Below are positions 1-5,505 of a stretch of 5,678 nucleotides of DNA, piece after piece. Source of the DNA: Pseudomonadota bacterium (lineage in GTDB: Bacteria; Pseudomonadota; Alphaproteobacteria; Azospirillales; Azospirillaceae). The position numbers and the translations under genes are program-made. Numbering within the stretch: the stretch's first letter is position 1; each line of letters begins with the position of its first letter. The stretch spans positions 1 through 5,678 of the forward strand of contig JAEZHQ010000218.1 in the NCBI GenBank assembly GCA_023416455.1. Reading direction: 5' to 3'. Under the pieces are notes generated by a model, which had not been told where the DNA came from, made no database searches, and saw only the letters and a list, made by a program, of their open reading frames with translations.

Positions 1-31
1 CTTCCAACGTTCCAACGATCAGCAGACGCAT
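1..31 (-). CDS. flbD: FlbD-type sigma-54 dependent flagellar regulator, N-terminal start only
   Basis: Only the first ten codons are in the window; they read MRLLIVGTLE from an ATG at 31-29. This closely resembles the start of alphaproteobacterial FlbD proteins (Caulobacter FlbD begins, from memory, MRLLVVGKLNG), which are response-regulator-like AAA+ enhancer-binding proteins that activate or repress sigma-54 flagellar promoters. A purine-rich ribosome site (GGGGAG) lies 7 bases upstream, inside the end of the motA gene, and the motA stop codon is only 3 nt before this ATG, so it should be translated as the next gene of the fliF-fliH-fliN-motA transcript. Position at the end of a fliF/fliN operon is also typical of flbD. 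The identification rests on ten residues plus context; the rest of the gene is outside the window. Confidence 0.7.
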   Translation of the reverse strand, partial: MRLLIVGTLE

Positions 32-34
32 CGT

Positions 35-925
35 TTACGCTCCCCTCGAGGATCCCCGGTCGGAGTCCCGGTCGAAGTACTGAATCCGCTTTCCAGGCGG
101 CAGGACGGCGTTGAGAAGCATCTCCAAGCGCCGCGGGTTCTCCTGGCGCGCGATGGATACGGCGCCGATGGTGTACAGAGTCTTGACGAGCGCCTCGTCC
201 TGGGCCGCGCGCTCGACCTTGGCGGCCAAGGGGGAGAGCACGACGTTGCCGAGGACGGCGCCGTAGAAGGTGGTCAGCAGGGCCAGCGCCATGGCCGGCC
301 CGATGGCCGAGGGGTCGTTCAGTCCGCCCAGCATCTGCACCAGCCCCACCAGCGTGCCGATCAGGCCCATGGCCGGGGCCACCTCCGAGGCGCGGCGCAG
401 CACGCCGGCGCTCTTGACCTGGCCGGAGCCGGTCGCCTCGACCTCGCCGGTCAGCATGCGCTCGATGTCGTCGGGCGGCAGCCCTTCGGAGACCAGCGTG
501 ATGCAGCGCTGGAGGAAGCTGTCGCCGCGCAGCTCCGGCAGCACGTTCTTCAGGGTCTCCGGCGCGCGCCGCGCGGCCTCGGCCAGCAGCAGCACCTGGC
601 GCGCCACCCCGCGCGGGTCGTGGGTCCGGTGGACCAGCACCGCGGCGGCGTCACGCCAGGCCATCGCGACGTCGCCCAGCGAGAAGGAGGCGGTGGTGAC
701 CGCGAGCGTGCCGCCCAGGACGATGATCAGGGACGGCGGATCGACGAAGGCGCGCAGGGACCCGCCCGCCGCCATGGCGACCAGGATGACGCCGGCCGCC
801 GCCGCCAGCCCGACCAGCGTGGCAAGGTCGGTGCCGCCGCGCAGCCGCGCCCCGCCGCCGGCGCCCTTGGCCCCGCCCCTGGCCCCGCCGCGGGGCCGGT
901 CGATGCTGTCGCGGGTGGTGGTCAT
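35..925 (-). CDS. motA: MotA-type flagellar stator protein (MotA/TolQ/ExbB family)
   Basis: This 296-residue inner-membrane protein is the proton-channel subunit of the flagellar stator; with MotB it couples ion flow to rotor torque. Four membrane segments are visible at about residues 34-53, 63-81, 183-202 and 212-232, with a large cytoplasmic loop between the second and third. The two functionally key prolines of the family fit P184 (in SEVAPAMGLIGTLVG) and P232 (in VVLSPLAAKVE), matching E. coli P173 and P222 by motif. A charged amphipathic tail follows to the end. The ATG overlaps the fliN stop codon (ATGA), supporting this start and translational coupling. Unusually, residues 6-31 form a Gly/Arg/Ala-rich extension ahead of the normal MotA start (TDLATLVGL). 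No motB is adjacent; the next gene downstream looks like flbD. The placement within a fli operon makes a flagellar role far likelier than a TolQ/ExbB role. Confidence 0.9.
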   Translation of the reverse strand: MTTTRDSIDRPRGGARGGAKGAGGGARLRGGTDLATLVGLAAAAGVILVAMAAGGSLRAFVDPPSLIIVLGGTLAVTTASFSLGDVAMAWRDAAAVLVHRTHDPRGVARQVLLLAEAARRAPETLKNVLPELRGDSFLQRCITLVSEGLPPDDIERMLTGEVEATGSGQVKSAGVLRRASEVAPAMGLIGTLVGLVQMLGGLNDPSAIGPAMALALLTTFYGAVLGNVVLSPLAAKVERAAQDEALVKTLYTIGAVSIARQENPRRLEMLLNAVLPPGKRIQYFDRDSDRGSSRGA

Positions 926-1257
926 CCGCGGTCCGACTTGATGATTTCGGTCATGGTCACGCCCAGCCGGTCCTCGACCACCACGACCTCGCCGCGGGCG
1001 ACCAGCCGGTTGTTGACGTAGATGTCGATGGCCTCGCCGACCTTGCGGTCAAGCTCCACCACCGCGCCCCGGCCGAGCTTCAGAAGCTGGCTCACCTGCA
1101 TGGTCGATTTGCCGAGCACGGCGGAAATCTGGACCGGGATGTCGTAAACCGCCTCCAGATCCTTGGCCGGGCCGAGCCCGGTCTCATAGTCGGCGATGTC
1201 GTTTCGGCCGCCGCCGTTGCCGTCCAGTTCGTCGAGGGAGAAGCTGTCCTTGGCCAT
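922..1257 (-). CDS. fliN: Flagellar motor switch protein FliN
   Basis: This 111-residue protein is the C-ring component that, with FliM and FliG, forms the rotor switch and also docks FliH for export. The C-terminal SpoA (surface presentation of antigens) domain spans about residues 36-107. It carries the typical run of a IPVQISAVLGK strand, the VSQLLKLGRGAVVELD segment, DIYVNNRLVARGEVVVVEDRLGV, and a TEII end. The first 30 residues are Gly/Asp-rich and probably disordered, which is usual for FliN. Length is close to the usual 100-140. The ATG at 1257 is preceded by TGGAGA 6 bases upstream. The stop overlaps the motA ATG by 4 nt, and 42 nt separate it from fliH upstream. This is a short single-SpoA FliN, not a FliM or FliY. 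Confidence 0.93.
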   Translation of the reverse strand: MAKDSFSLDELDGNGGGRNDIADYETGLGPAKDLEAVYDIPVQISAVLGKSTMQVSQLLKLGRGAVVELDRKVGEAIDIYVNNRLVARGEVVVVEDRLGVTMTEIIKSDRG

Positions 1258-1299
1258 CGAAGTCTCCAGAAATCCCTAGCTCGGGGGTGCCGCGGCCGT

Positions 1300-2064
1300 T
1301 CAGGCCGGCGCATCCAGCAGCTGCTCCGCGCAACGCTCGACCGCGGCCAGCAGGGCGGCCGTGTCGCGTTCGACCCCGCCCTCCGCCCACTCGATCCGGC
1401 AGCCGCCGGGGGCGATGTCGGGGGCGCCCACCACCATCAGCCGCGCCCCGAAGCCGCGCGCCGCGATGACCTCGTCCAGATGCTCGCGCACCGGGTCGAC
1501 CACGTCCTCGGCGACGCGCACCACCAGGCGCGGCTCGTCGATCAGCTCGGTCAGGCAGGCCCGGACCAGCGCCTCCACCTCGAACAGGCCGCCGCGCCGC
1601 GCCAGTTCCGGCATCAGCTTGCGGACGATGGCCAGCGCGATGTGGACGGGCAGGTCGGCGCGCGCGGCGTTGCCGGCCTCCTGCTCGCTGATCAGGCGCT
1701 GGACGCCGTTGGCGACGGTTTGCAGCGCGCCGGCGATGCGGGCGGTGATGGCCGCCTCGGCCTCCTTGCGGCCGGCGGCCTGACCGTCCTTGCGGCCGGC
1801 GGCGTGGCCCTCGGCGAAGCCCTGGCCGTAGCCGGCCGACTTGCCGGCCGTCTCGCCCTCGGCGTAGCCCTGGGCGCGGGCGGCGGCGAGGTCGGCCTCG
1901 CCGAAGGTGGGCGGCGGCGGTGGCGGCGGCTCCAGCTCCACCGCAGCCGCAACCGGCTCCGGCTCGGCGGGCAGATAGTCGTCGTCCTCCGGGAGCGTGT
2001 GCCCCGCCGGGGGGGCGTCCACGTCGAAGGATTCGTCGAACAGGAACTTGCGGACGGAACTCAT
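1300..2064 (-). CDS. fliH: Flagellar export ATPase regulator FliH
   Basis: This 254-residue cytoplasmic protein is the likely stator-like regulator of the FliI ATPase in the flagellar type III export system, linking it to FliN. The N-terminus (MSSVRKFLFDESFDVD) resembles alphaproteobacterial FliH/FlbE. A Pro-rich linker with seven consecutive prolines (residues 46-52) is followed by the diagnostic glycine-repeat helix, residues 62-102, in which glycine occurs at every fourth position from 66 to 98. The globular FliI-binding part follows, including IALAIVRKLMPELARRGG, LIDEPRLVVRVAEDV and a final GGCRIEWAEGGVERD segment typical of the FliH/HrpE/YscL family. The ATG lies 4 nt after the fliF stop and is served by an AGGAAAG site within the fliF 3' end, so translation is coupled. 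fliI is not in the window. The Gly-repeat portion contains a 24-nt DNA duplication (1764-1779 and 1788-1803). Confidence 0.88.
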   Translation of the reverse strand: MSSVRKFLFDESFDVDAPPAGHTLPEDDDYLPAEPEPVAAAVELEPPPPPPPTFGEADLAAARAQGYAEGETAGKSAGYGQGFAEGHAAGRKDGQAAGRKEAEAAITARIAGALQTVANGVQRLISEQEAGNAARADLPVHIALAIVRKLMPELARRGGLFEVEALVRACLTELIDEPRLVVRVAEDVVDPVREHLDEVIAARGFGARLMVVGAPDIAPGGCRIEWAEGGVERDTAALLAAVERCAEQLLDAPA

Positions 2065-2068
2065 CGCC

Positions 2069-3733
2069 TCAGCTTTCCTGATAGAGCCAGTTGCGCAGGA
2101 TGGAGACGGCCTCCTCCGGATGCTTCTCCACGATCTCGCCGACCTTGCGCAGCGAGGACGCGCGGACGCGCCCCTCGACCCGGTTGATGTCGATCATCTG
2201 CTCCAGCTCCTCGTCGGCCTGGGCGGCCTCCAGCGCCAGATCCTGGGCCAGCGCCCCGGTCGGGGCGGCCAGGGCGGCCGGCATGCCGGACTGGTCGGCG
2301 AGCAGGCGGTCCATCTCGTCATCCTCCTGCTGCTCGGCCTTCTCGAAGGCGCGGGTGATCAGCGGGCGGATGACCAGCAGGATGAACAGCAGGGCGACCA
2401 CCCCCAGCACCACGATCTCGGCGATGCCCAGCAGATCGTCCTTGGTCATGCCGAGCAGCAGTTCCTGGGGCTTGACCGTGTCGTCGTCGGGCGACCAGAA
2501 GCGCATGTTGATGACTTCCAGCGTGTCGCCGCGCACCGCATCGAGGCCGACCGCCGAGCGGACCAGCGCCTTGATGCTCTCGATCTCCTGCTCGCTGCGG
2601 GGCTGGTAGACGGCGGGGTTGCCGTCCTGGGGCGGGGCGTAGGTGCCGTCCACCAGCACCGCCACCGACAGCCGGCGCACCTGGCCGGATTCGCGGACGT
2701 GGTTCTTGGTGGTGCGGCTGATCTCGTAGTTGATCGTCTCCTCGTTGCGGCTCTGCTTGTTGTGCGAGATCGGGCCGGCGGCGTTGCCGGCCTGGGCGGT
2801 CGGCAGGTTCTGGTCGACGGTGACCGGCTGCAACGGGTCGCGGTCCTGGCTCTCGTTGGCCTCGGCGACGGTCTGGGTGGAGCGGATGACCTGGCTTTCC
2901 GGGTCGTAGATCTCGGATTGGGTGGTGATGCGGTCGAAATCGAGGTCGGCCGACACCTCCGCGCGCACCTTGCCGTAGCCGACCGTGCGGCCGAGCAGAT
3001 CCTCGATGGTGCGGGCGAGCCGGCCCTCGTAGGCCGTCTTCTTCTCCTCCGCGCTGGCCAGCATGGCCTCGGCGCTGTCGGTCCCGGTGCCGCGGGCGAG
3101 CAGTTTGCCCTTGTCGTCCACGATGGAGATGTGGCCGGGATCCAGGTTGGGGACGGAGGCGGCGATGAGGTGCTGGATCGCCTGGATGTTCTCGCGGGTG
3201 AGCTGCGCCCCCGGCCGCAGCTTCAGGAAGACGCTGGCAGTCGCCGGGTTCTGCTGGCGGGCGAACAGCTCGCGCTTGGGCAGCACGAGATGGATGCGGG
3301 CCTGCTGCACGCCGTTCAGCGTCTGCACCGTGCGCGCCATCTCGCCTTCCAGGGCGCGCAGGTGGTTGATGTTCTGCATGAAGCTGGTGGCGCCGAAGCC
3401 TTCGCCCTTGTCGAACAGCTCGTAGCCGACCGAGCCGCCCGACGGCAGGCCGGCGGCGGCCATCCGCATGCGCACCGGTCCGACCTGCTCGGAAGGGACC
3501 ATGATCTTGGTGCCGGTCTTGTCCACGGTGAAGGGGACCTTGTCCTCCTCCAGCTTCTTGGCGATGGCGGCCGCCTCGCTCTGCTGGAGTTCGCCGTAGA
3601 GAAGCTCCATCTCCTGTGTGGACAGGCGCGTGGTGAGATAGATGAAGAACCCGATCAGCAGCAGGCCGACGCCGCCGATCGCCGCAAGGCGTACGGGTCC
3701 AAGATTGCGCAAGGTCTGCAGCAGGTTGTTCAC
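2069..3733 (-). CDS. fliF: Flagellar MS-ring protein FliF
   Basis: FliF forms the MS ring in the inner membrane, the base on which the rotor and export gate assemble. The chosen GTG start gives 554 residues, a normal FliF length. The protein begins VNNLLQTLRNLGPVR and runs into the first membrane helix at about 16-34. The YscJ/FliF ring-building domain follows (GLPSGGSVGYELFDKG, SFMQNINHLRALEGEMARTV, ARIHLVLPKRELF), then the FliF C-terminal periplasmic domain, the second membrane helix at about 437-455, and a cytoplasmic tail ending in the FliG-binding helix region (about 518-554, ending ILRNWLYQES). The reading frame stays open to another GTG at 3832, but those 33 extra residues lack similarity to FliF starts and lie across the sigma-54 promoter, so the start at 3733 is preferred; it has GGGGAC 6 bases upstream. 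First gene of the operon; fliH follows after 4 nt, with no fliG between. Confidence 0.95.
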   Translation of the reverse strand: MNNLLQTLRNLGPVRLAAIGGVGLLLIGFFIYLTTRLSTQEMELLYGELQQSEAAAIAKKLEEDKVPFTVDKTGTKIMVPSEQVGPVRMRMAAAGLPSGGSVGYELFDKGEGFGATSFMQNINHLRALEGEMARTVQTLNGVQQARIHLVLPKRELFARQQNPATASVFLKLRPGAQLTRENIQAIQHLIAASVPNLDPGHISIVDDKGKLLARGTGTDSAEAMLASAEEKKTAYEGRLARTIEDLLGRTVGYGKVRAEVSADLDFDRITTQSEIYDPESQVIRSTQTVAEANESQDRDPLQPVTVDQNLPTAQAGNAAGPISHNKQSRNEETINYEISRTTKNHVRESGQVRRLSVAVLVDGTYAPPQDGNPAVYQPRSEQEIESIKALVRSAVGLDAVRGDTLEVINMRFWSPDDDTVKPQELLLGMTKDDLLGIAEIVVLGVVALLFILLVIRPLITRAFEKAEQQEDDEMDRLLADQSGMPAALAAPTGALAQDLALEAAQADEELEQMIDINRVEGRVRASSLRKVGEIVEKHPEEAVSILRNWLYQES

Positions 3734-3803
3734 GCGCGTGTCCCCGATCAGATGCCCCGGCCTCGGCAGGAAAGGCTTGATTTCGCAAACGCAGCAAGGA
3801 AGT

Positions 3804-3819
3804 TGCAAGAACCGCGCCG
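3804..3819 (-). promoter_or_regulatory. Sigma-54 (-24/-12) promoter of the fliF operon
   Basis: Read on the minus strand the sequence is CGGCGCGGTTCTTGCA. It matches the known RpoN pattern TGGCACG-N4-TTGCA at all but two fixed positions and keeps the invariant GG (3818-3817) and GC (3806-3805) with exactly 10 bases between them. The predicted transcription start is near 3793, giving a leader of about 60 nt before the fliF GTG at 3733. The matching upstream palindromes and the flbD-like gene at the operon end support a sigma-54 assignment. A chance match in GC-rich DNA cannot be excluded from sequence alone. Confidence 0.72.
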
Positions 3820-3872
3820 GGGTCTTCTTCACGGCGCATGCTGCGTACTCTTGATGAACAGAGGGTTAATTC

Positions 3873-3891
3873 CTGGGCAGAAATTGCCCAG
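3873..3891. promoter_or_regulatory. Palindromic upstream activator site 1, probable FlbD binding site
   Basis: A perfect inverted repeat with arms CTGGGCA and TGCCCAG around GAAAT. Its centre (3882) lies about 89 bp upstream of the predicted sigma-54 start of fliF, the usual range for an enhancer-binding protein. The site contains the core GGCA-N5-TGCC, shared with the second site. It does not fit the NifA (TGT-N10-ACA) or NtrC (TGCAC...GTGCA) patterns. FlbD as the binder is inferred from the flbD-like gene at the end of the same operon. Confidence 0.55.
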
Positions 3892-3896
3892 TGCCC

Positions 3897-3909
3897 GGCA
3901 AAAGATGCC
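3897..3909. promoter_or_regulatory. Palindromic upstream activator site 2, probable FlbD binding site
   Basis: A shorter inverted repeat, GGCA-AAAGA-TGCC, with the same half-sites and the same 5-base A-rich spacer as site 1. The centres are 21 bp apart, two helical turns, so both would face the same side of the DNA. The centre is about 110 bp upstream of the predicted fliF transcription start. The arms are only 4 bp, so on its own it would be weak evidence; the phasing with site 1 is what supports it. Confidence 0.42.
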
Positions 3910-4099
3910 TACCGGTGCGCGGCCGCAACGCCATGCCCACGCCCCTTCAGGGAACCGGGGGAGGGCGGTTCGCCCCAGGCGCGCGGCCGGCAGGCCGGCC
4001 GGTGCGGAATTACTCCGAAAGAAGGCATGGACAGGCTGTGCATAGGGATGGGATTCGGCGCCGGTCACTGTTTCTGAGGTAGTAAACGGCGCAGCAGAG

Positions 4100-4128
4100 T
4101 TGACTTTTCACCTGTATCGTCATAGCTG
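4100..4128 (+). promoter_or_regulatory. Possible housekeeping promoter of the XRE regulator gene
   Basis: TTGACT at 4100-4105 is a five-of-six match to a sigma-70 -35 box, followed after 17 bases by TAGCTG (4123-4128), a poor -10 match. Alphaproteobacterial -10 boxes are loose, and the region is locally AT-rich compared with its surroundings. If used, transcription would begin near 4135 and leave a leader of about 120 nt. The -35 is the convincing part. Confidence 0.4.
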
Positions 4129-4150
4129 AGTTGCAATGAACGTTTGCCGA

Positions 4151-4171
4151 ATGCCGAATTTGTCGCGGCAT
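4151..4171. repeat. Inverted repeat in the leader of the XRE regulator gene (possible operator)
   Basis: ATGCCG and CGGCAT flank a 9-base spacer (21 bp in all), about 15-35 bp past the predicted transcription start of the regulator gene. An overlapping tandem repeat of TGCCGAA occurs at 4145-4158. A dyad of this size near a promoter could be an autoregulatory operator for the XRE protein, but no binding motif for this subfamily could be matched from memory. A second small hairpin, TTTTCC (4203-4208) with GGAAAA (4217-4222), precedes the ribosome site. Confidence 0.25.
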
Positions 4172-4257
4172 GTCCGGTGCGGAATCATTTCCGGGTAGCG
4201 CTTTTTCCCATCGTGTGGAAAAGCCGCGAAGGAAGCCATAAAGGTGAGGAAAAAGCT

Positions 4258-4776
4258 GTGAAAAAACGTGGACGCGAGAAAAAGGAAGGCCTCAACGAGG
4301 TCGATGTGTTCGTCGGGCAGCGCCTGCGCGAGTTGCGCATGCTGGCCGGCCTCAGCCAAAGCGACGTGGCTTCGGCGCTGGGACTGACGTTCCAGCAACT
4401 CCAGAAGTACGAGCGCGGGTTCAACCGGGTTTCGGCCAGCCGGCTGTTCAAGCTTGCCCAGTTCTTCCGGGTCCCGGTCTCCGTCTTCTTCGAGGGGCTG
4501 GAGGAACGCAGCGTCGCCCAGGAGGGGGCGGCCGGCACCGGACAGGCGGAGGACGAGGGCACGCTGCGGTCGCGGGAGGCGCTCATGCTGGCGCGCTACT
4601 TTCAGAACATCCGCGACCCGCAGATCCGCGGCGCCATCCGCGAGCTGGCCGAACGCTGCGCCAGCCAGGCCGAGGCCGGCGGAGCGGGCATGGGCGGCGG
4701 CCTCGCCCTCCAGCGGTCGGCCGAACGCGGCCGTCGCGGCGGCCGGACGGCCGGCCAGACGGCCGGGCGGGCGTGA
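4258..4776 (+). CDS. XRE-family (PraR-like) helix-turn-helix transcriptional regulator
   Basis: This 172-residue DNA-binding protein has a Cro/C1-type helix-turn-helix at residues 17-75: VGQRLRELRMLAG, SQSDVASALG, then the recognition helix segment TFQQLQKYERG, then NRVSASRLFKLAQFFRVPVSVFFEGL. It closely resembles the alphaproteobacterial group containing rhizobial PraR, which represses genes for attachment, biofilm and quorum sensing; its target here is unknown. A second conserved patch at about 104-134 (REALMLARYFQNIRDPQIRGAIRELAERC) also fits that group, while the final 35 residues are Gly/Ala/Arg-rich and probably disordered. The start is GTG at 4258 with GAGGA 7 bases upstream; the frame is open back to a TTG at 4144 but those codons have unlike composition and no good ribosome site. 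The gene is divergent from the fliF operon, so control of motility is possible but only inferred. It ends 3 bp from the convergent HD gene. Confidence 0.88.
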   Translation: MKKRGREKKEGLNEVDVFVGQRLRELRMLAGLSQSDVASALGLTFQQLQKYERGFNRVSASRLFKLAQFFRVPVSVFFEGLEERSVAQEGAAGTGQAEDEGTLRSREALMLARYFQNIRDPQIRGAIRELAERCASQAEAGGAGMGGGLALQRSAERGRRGGRTAGQTAGRA

Positions 4777-4779
4777 CCC

Positions 4780-5376
4780 TCAGCCGTCCCGCAACGCGCG
4801 ATAGCGGGCGATGAAGGCGGCCATGGCTTCCTCCGGCCCGAGAGGGACGATGGGCTGATCGGCGGCGGGTGGAAGGTCCCGCCAGTTGACCCGATGCGGT
4901 GCGCACAGGTCGCGCAATTCGGTCGCCAGCGCGCGCTGGTCGGCCAGCTTCACCGCCTTCGGCTCGGGATGACGGAAGCCGAACCGTTTGGCGAGCGCCT
5001 GCTTGATGGGGGCAACGGCCTCCCGGATGATGTCGCGCCCGATCCGCGCCTTCCACGGGGTCGGCCAGTCGCCGGTGAAGGCTTCCTCGCAGTCGTGCAT
5101 CAGCGCATCGTAGGCGTAGCCTTCCGGCGCCAGATGGCTGGCCAGCACGCAATGCTGGGCGACGCTGAAGAAGGTCCGCGTGTTGCCGACGAAGCGGCAC
5201 TGATAGGCGAGCGGACGGGCGATGTCCTCGATTTCGAAGGGGCCGAAGTCCGGCGCCTCCAGGTCGACGGTGCGGCCGGAATAGGTCAGAAGGACCGCCG
5301 TCGGCTCGGGGAATTCGAGCAGATCGAACTGGTCGGGATGGGGAATGCGGGGGGACCCGCTGCGTCGGCGTGCCAT
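4780..5376 (-). CDS. HD-domain phosphohydrolase (COG1896/YfbR-like)
   Basis: This 198-residue soluble protein is a probable metal-dependent nucleotide phosphohydrolase. The HD metal-binding set is complete: H75 (in RTFFSVAQHCVLAS), H94-D95 (in ALMHDCEEAFTGDWPTPWK) and D146 (in KLADQRALATE). The HDCEEAFTGDWPTPWK stretch parallels the HDASEVLTGDLPTPVK of E. coli YfbR, a dNMP 5'-nucleotidase. The preceding segment IEDIARPLAYQCRFVGNTRTF is typical of a broader bacterial and phage HD family usually annotated only as hydrolase, so the YfbR activity is not assured. The ATG at 5376 has AGAGGT four bases upstream; an in-frame GTG at 5418 lacks such a site and would add 14 unconserved residues. The gene stands alone, convergent with the XRE regulator gene, and has no evident functional link to the flagellar genes. 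No clear promoter could be assigned. Confidence 0.85.
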   Translation of the reverse strand: MARRRSGSPRIPHPDQFDLLEFPEPTAVLLTYSGRTVDLEAPDFGPFEIEDIARPLAYQCRFVGNTRTFFSVAQHCVLASHLAPEGYAYDALMHDCEEAFTGDWPTPWKARIGRDIIREAVAPIKQALAKRFGFRHPEPKAVKLADQRALATELRDLCAPHRVNWRDLPPAADQPIVPLGPEEAMAAFIARYRALRDG

Positions 5377-5447
5377 GGCGACCTCTTTAGCAGACCGGCG
5401 GCCGGCGGAACAACGCACCCGATGGATGACGGCCCGGGGTCGGCCCC

Positions 5448-5504
5448 GGCCTGGAGTTTCGTGCGTTTAATCTGAAACGCACGAAACTCCAGGCCTTTGT
5501 TTTG
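5448..5504 (+). terminator. Perfect 21-bp hairpin with T-rich tail, plus-strand intrinsic terminator
   Basis: The arms 5448-5468 and 5475-5495 are exact reverse complements around a 6-base loop, AATCTG. On the plus strand the right arm is followed directly by TTTGTTTTG, a tail like that of strong intrinsic terminators. On the minus strand the hairpin is followed by GC-rich DNA with no T run, so it does not look like an intrinsic terminator for the chemotaxis gene, although the structure could still block RNA decay. It may instead be a copy of a dispersed repeat. A smaller hairpin, CCGGGG/CCCCGG (5434-5449), overlaps its left foot. Confidence 0.6.
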
Positions 5505-5505
5505 C

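Larger units (their letters stand above)
3734..4257. other. Divergent intergenic control region between fliF and the XRE regulator gene
   Basis: This 524-base stretch holds no convincing gene. Open frames crossing it on either strand lack recognisable protein similarity and good ribosome sites. From left to right it contains the fliF leader, the sigma-54 promoter, the paired palindromes, a GC-rich block (about 3955-4005) with GGCCGG runs and a short GGGCG/CGCCC hairpin at 3963-3975, and then a distinctly more AT-rich stretch from about 4070 carrying the promoter and leader of the plus-strand regulator. Nothing identifiable as a small RNA or riboswitch was seen. Confidence 0.7.

Noticed and set aside
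2319..3839. A 506-codon open frame on the minus strand overlapping fliF in another frame
   Set aside because: It is rich in Arg, Pro, Gly and His, the usual shadow of a high-GC gene, and resembles no protein family.
3845..3858. Possible IHF site between the palindromes and the sigma-54 promoter (minus strand CATCAAGAGTACG)
   Set aside because: Only the ATCAA core agrees; the TTR half of the IHF pattern is missing. DNA bending by IHF is plausible at such promoters but is not supported by this match.
4029..4041. A second sigma-54-like GG...GC pair on the plus strand
   Set aside because: The spacing between GG and GC is 9, not 10, and the flanking bases do not match the -24 or -12 patterns.
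1997..4045. A 682-codon open frame on the plus strand across fliF
   Set aside because: It is antisense to fliF, with composition rich in Asp, Gly, Leu and Arg as expected from the complement of a GC-rich gene. It has no recognisable domain, and the minus strand encodes an unambiguous FliF.
3838..4082. Short overlapping open frames in both directions in the fliF upstream region
   Set aside because: No plausible ribosome sites or protein similarity; they cross the palindromic sites and GC-rich blocks, so the region is better read as regulatory.
5377..5447. Promoter for the HD gene
   Set aside because: The best pair (TTGTTC with a weak -10 about 17 bases on) would put the -10 box almost on the ribosome site; not convincing enough to annotate.
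4894..5475. A 193-codon plus-strand open frame antisense to the HD gene
   Set aside because: No family resemblance and no good ribosome site. The HD motifs on the opposite strand are complete. It also runs into the hairpin.
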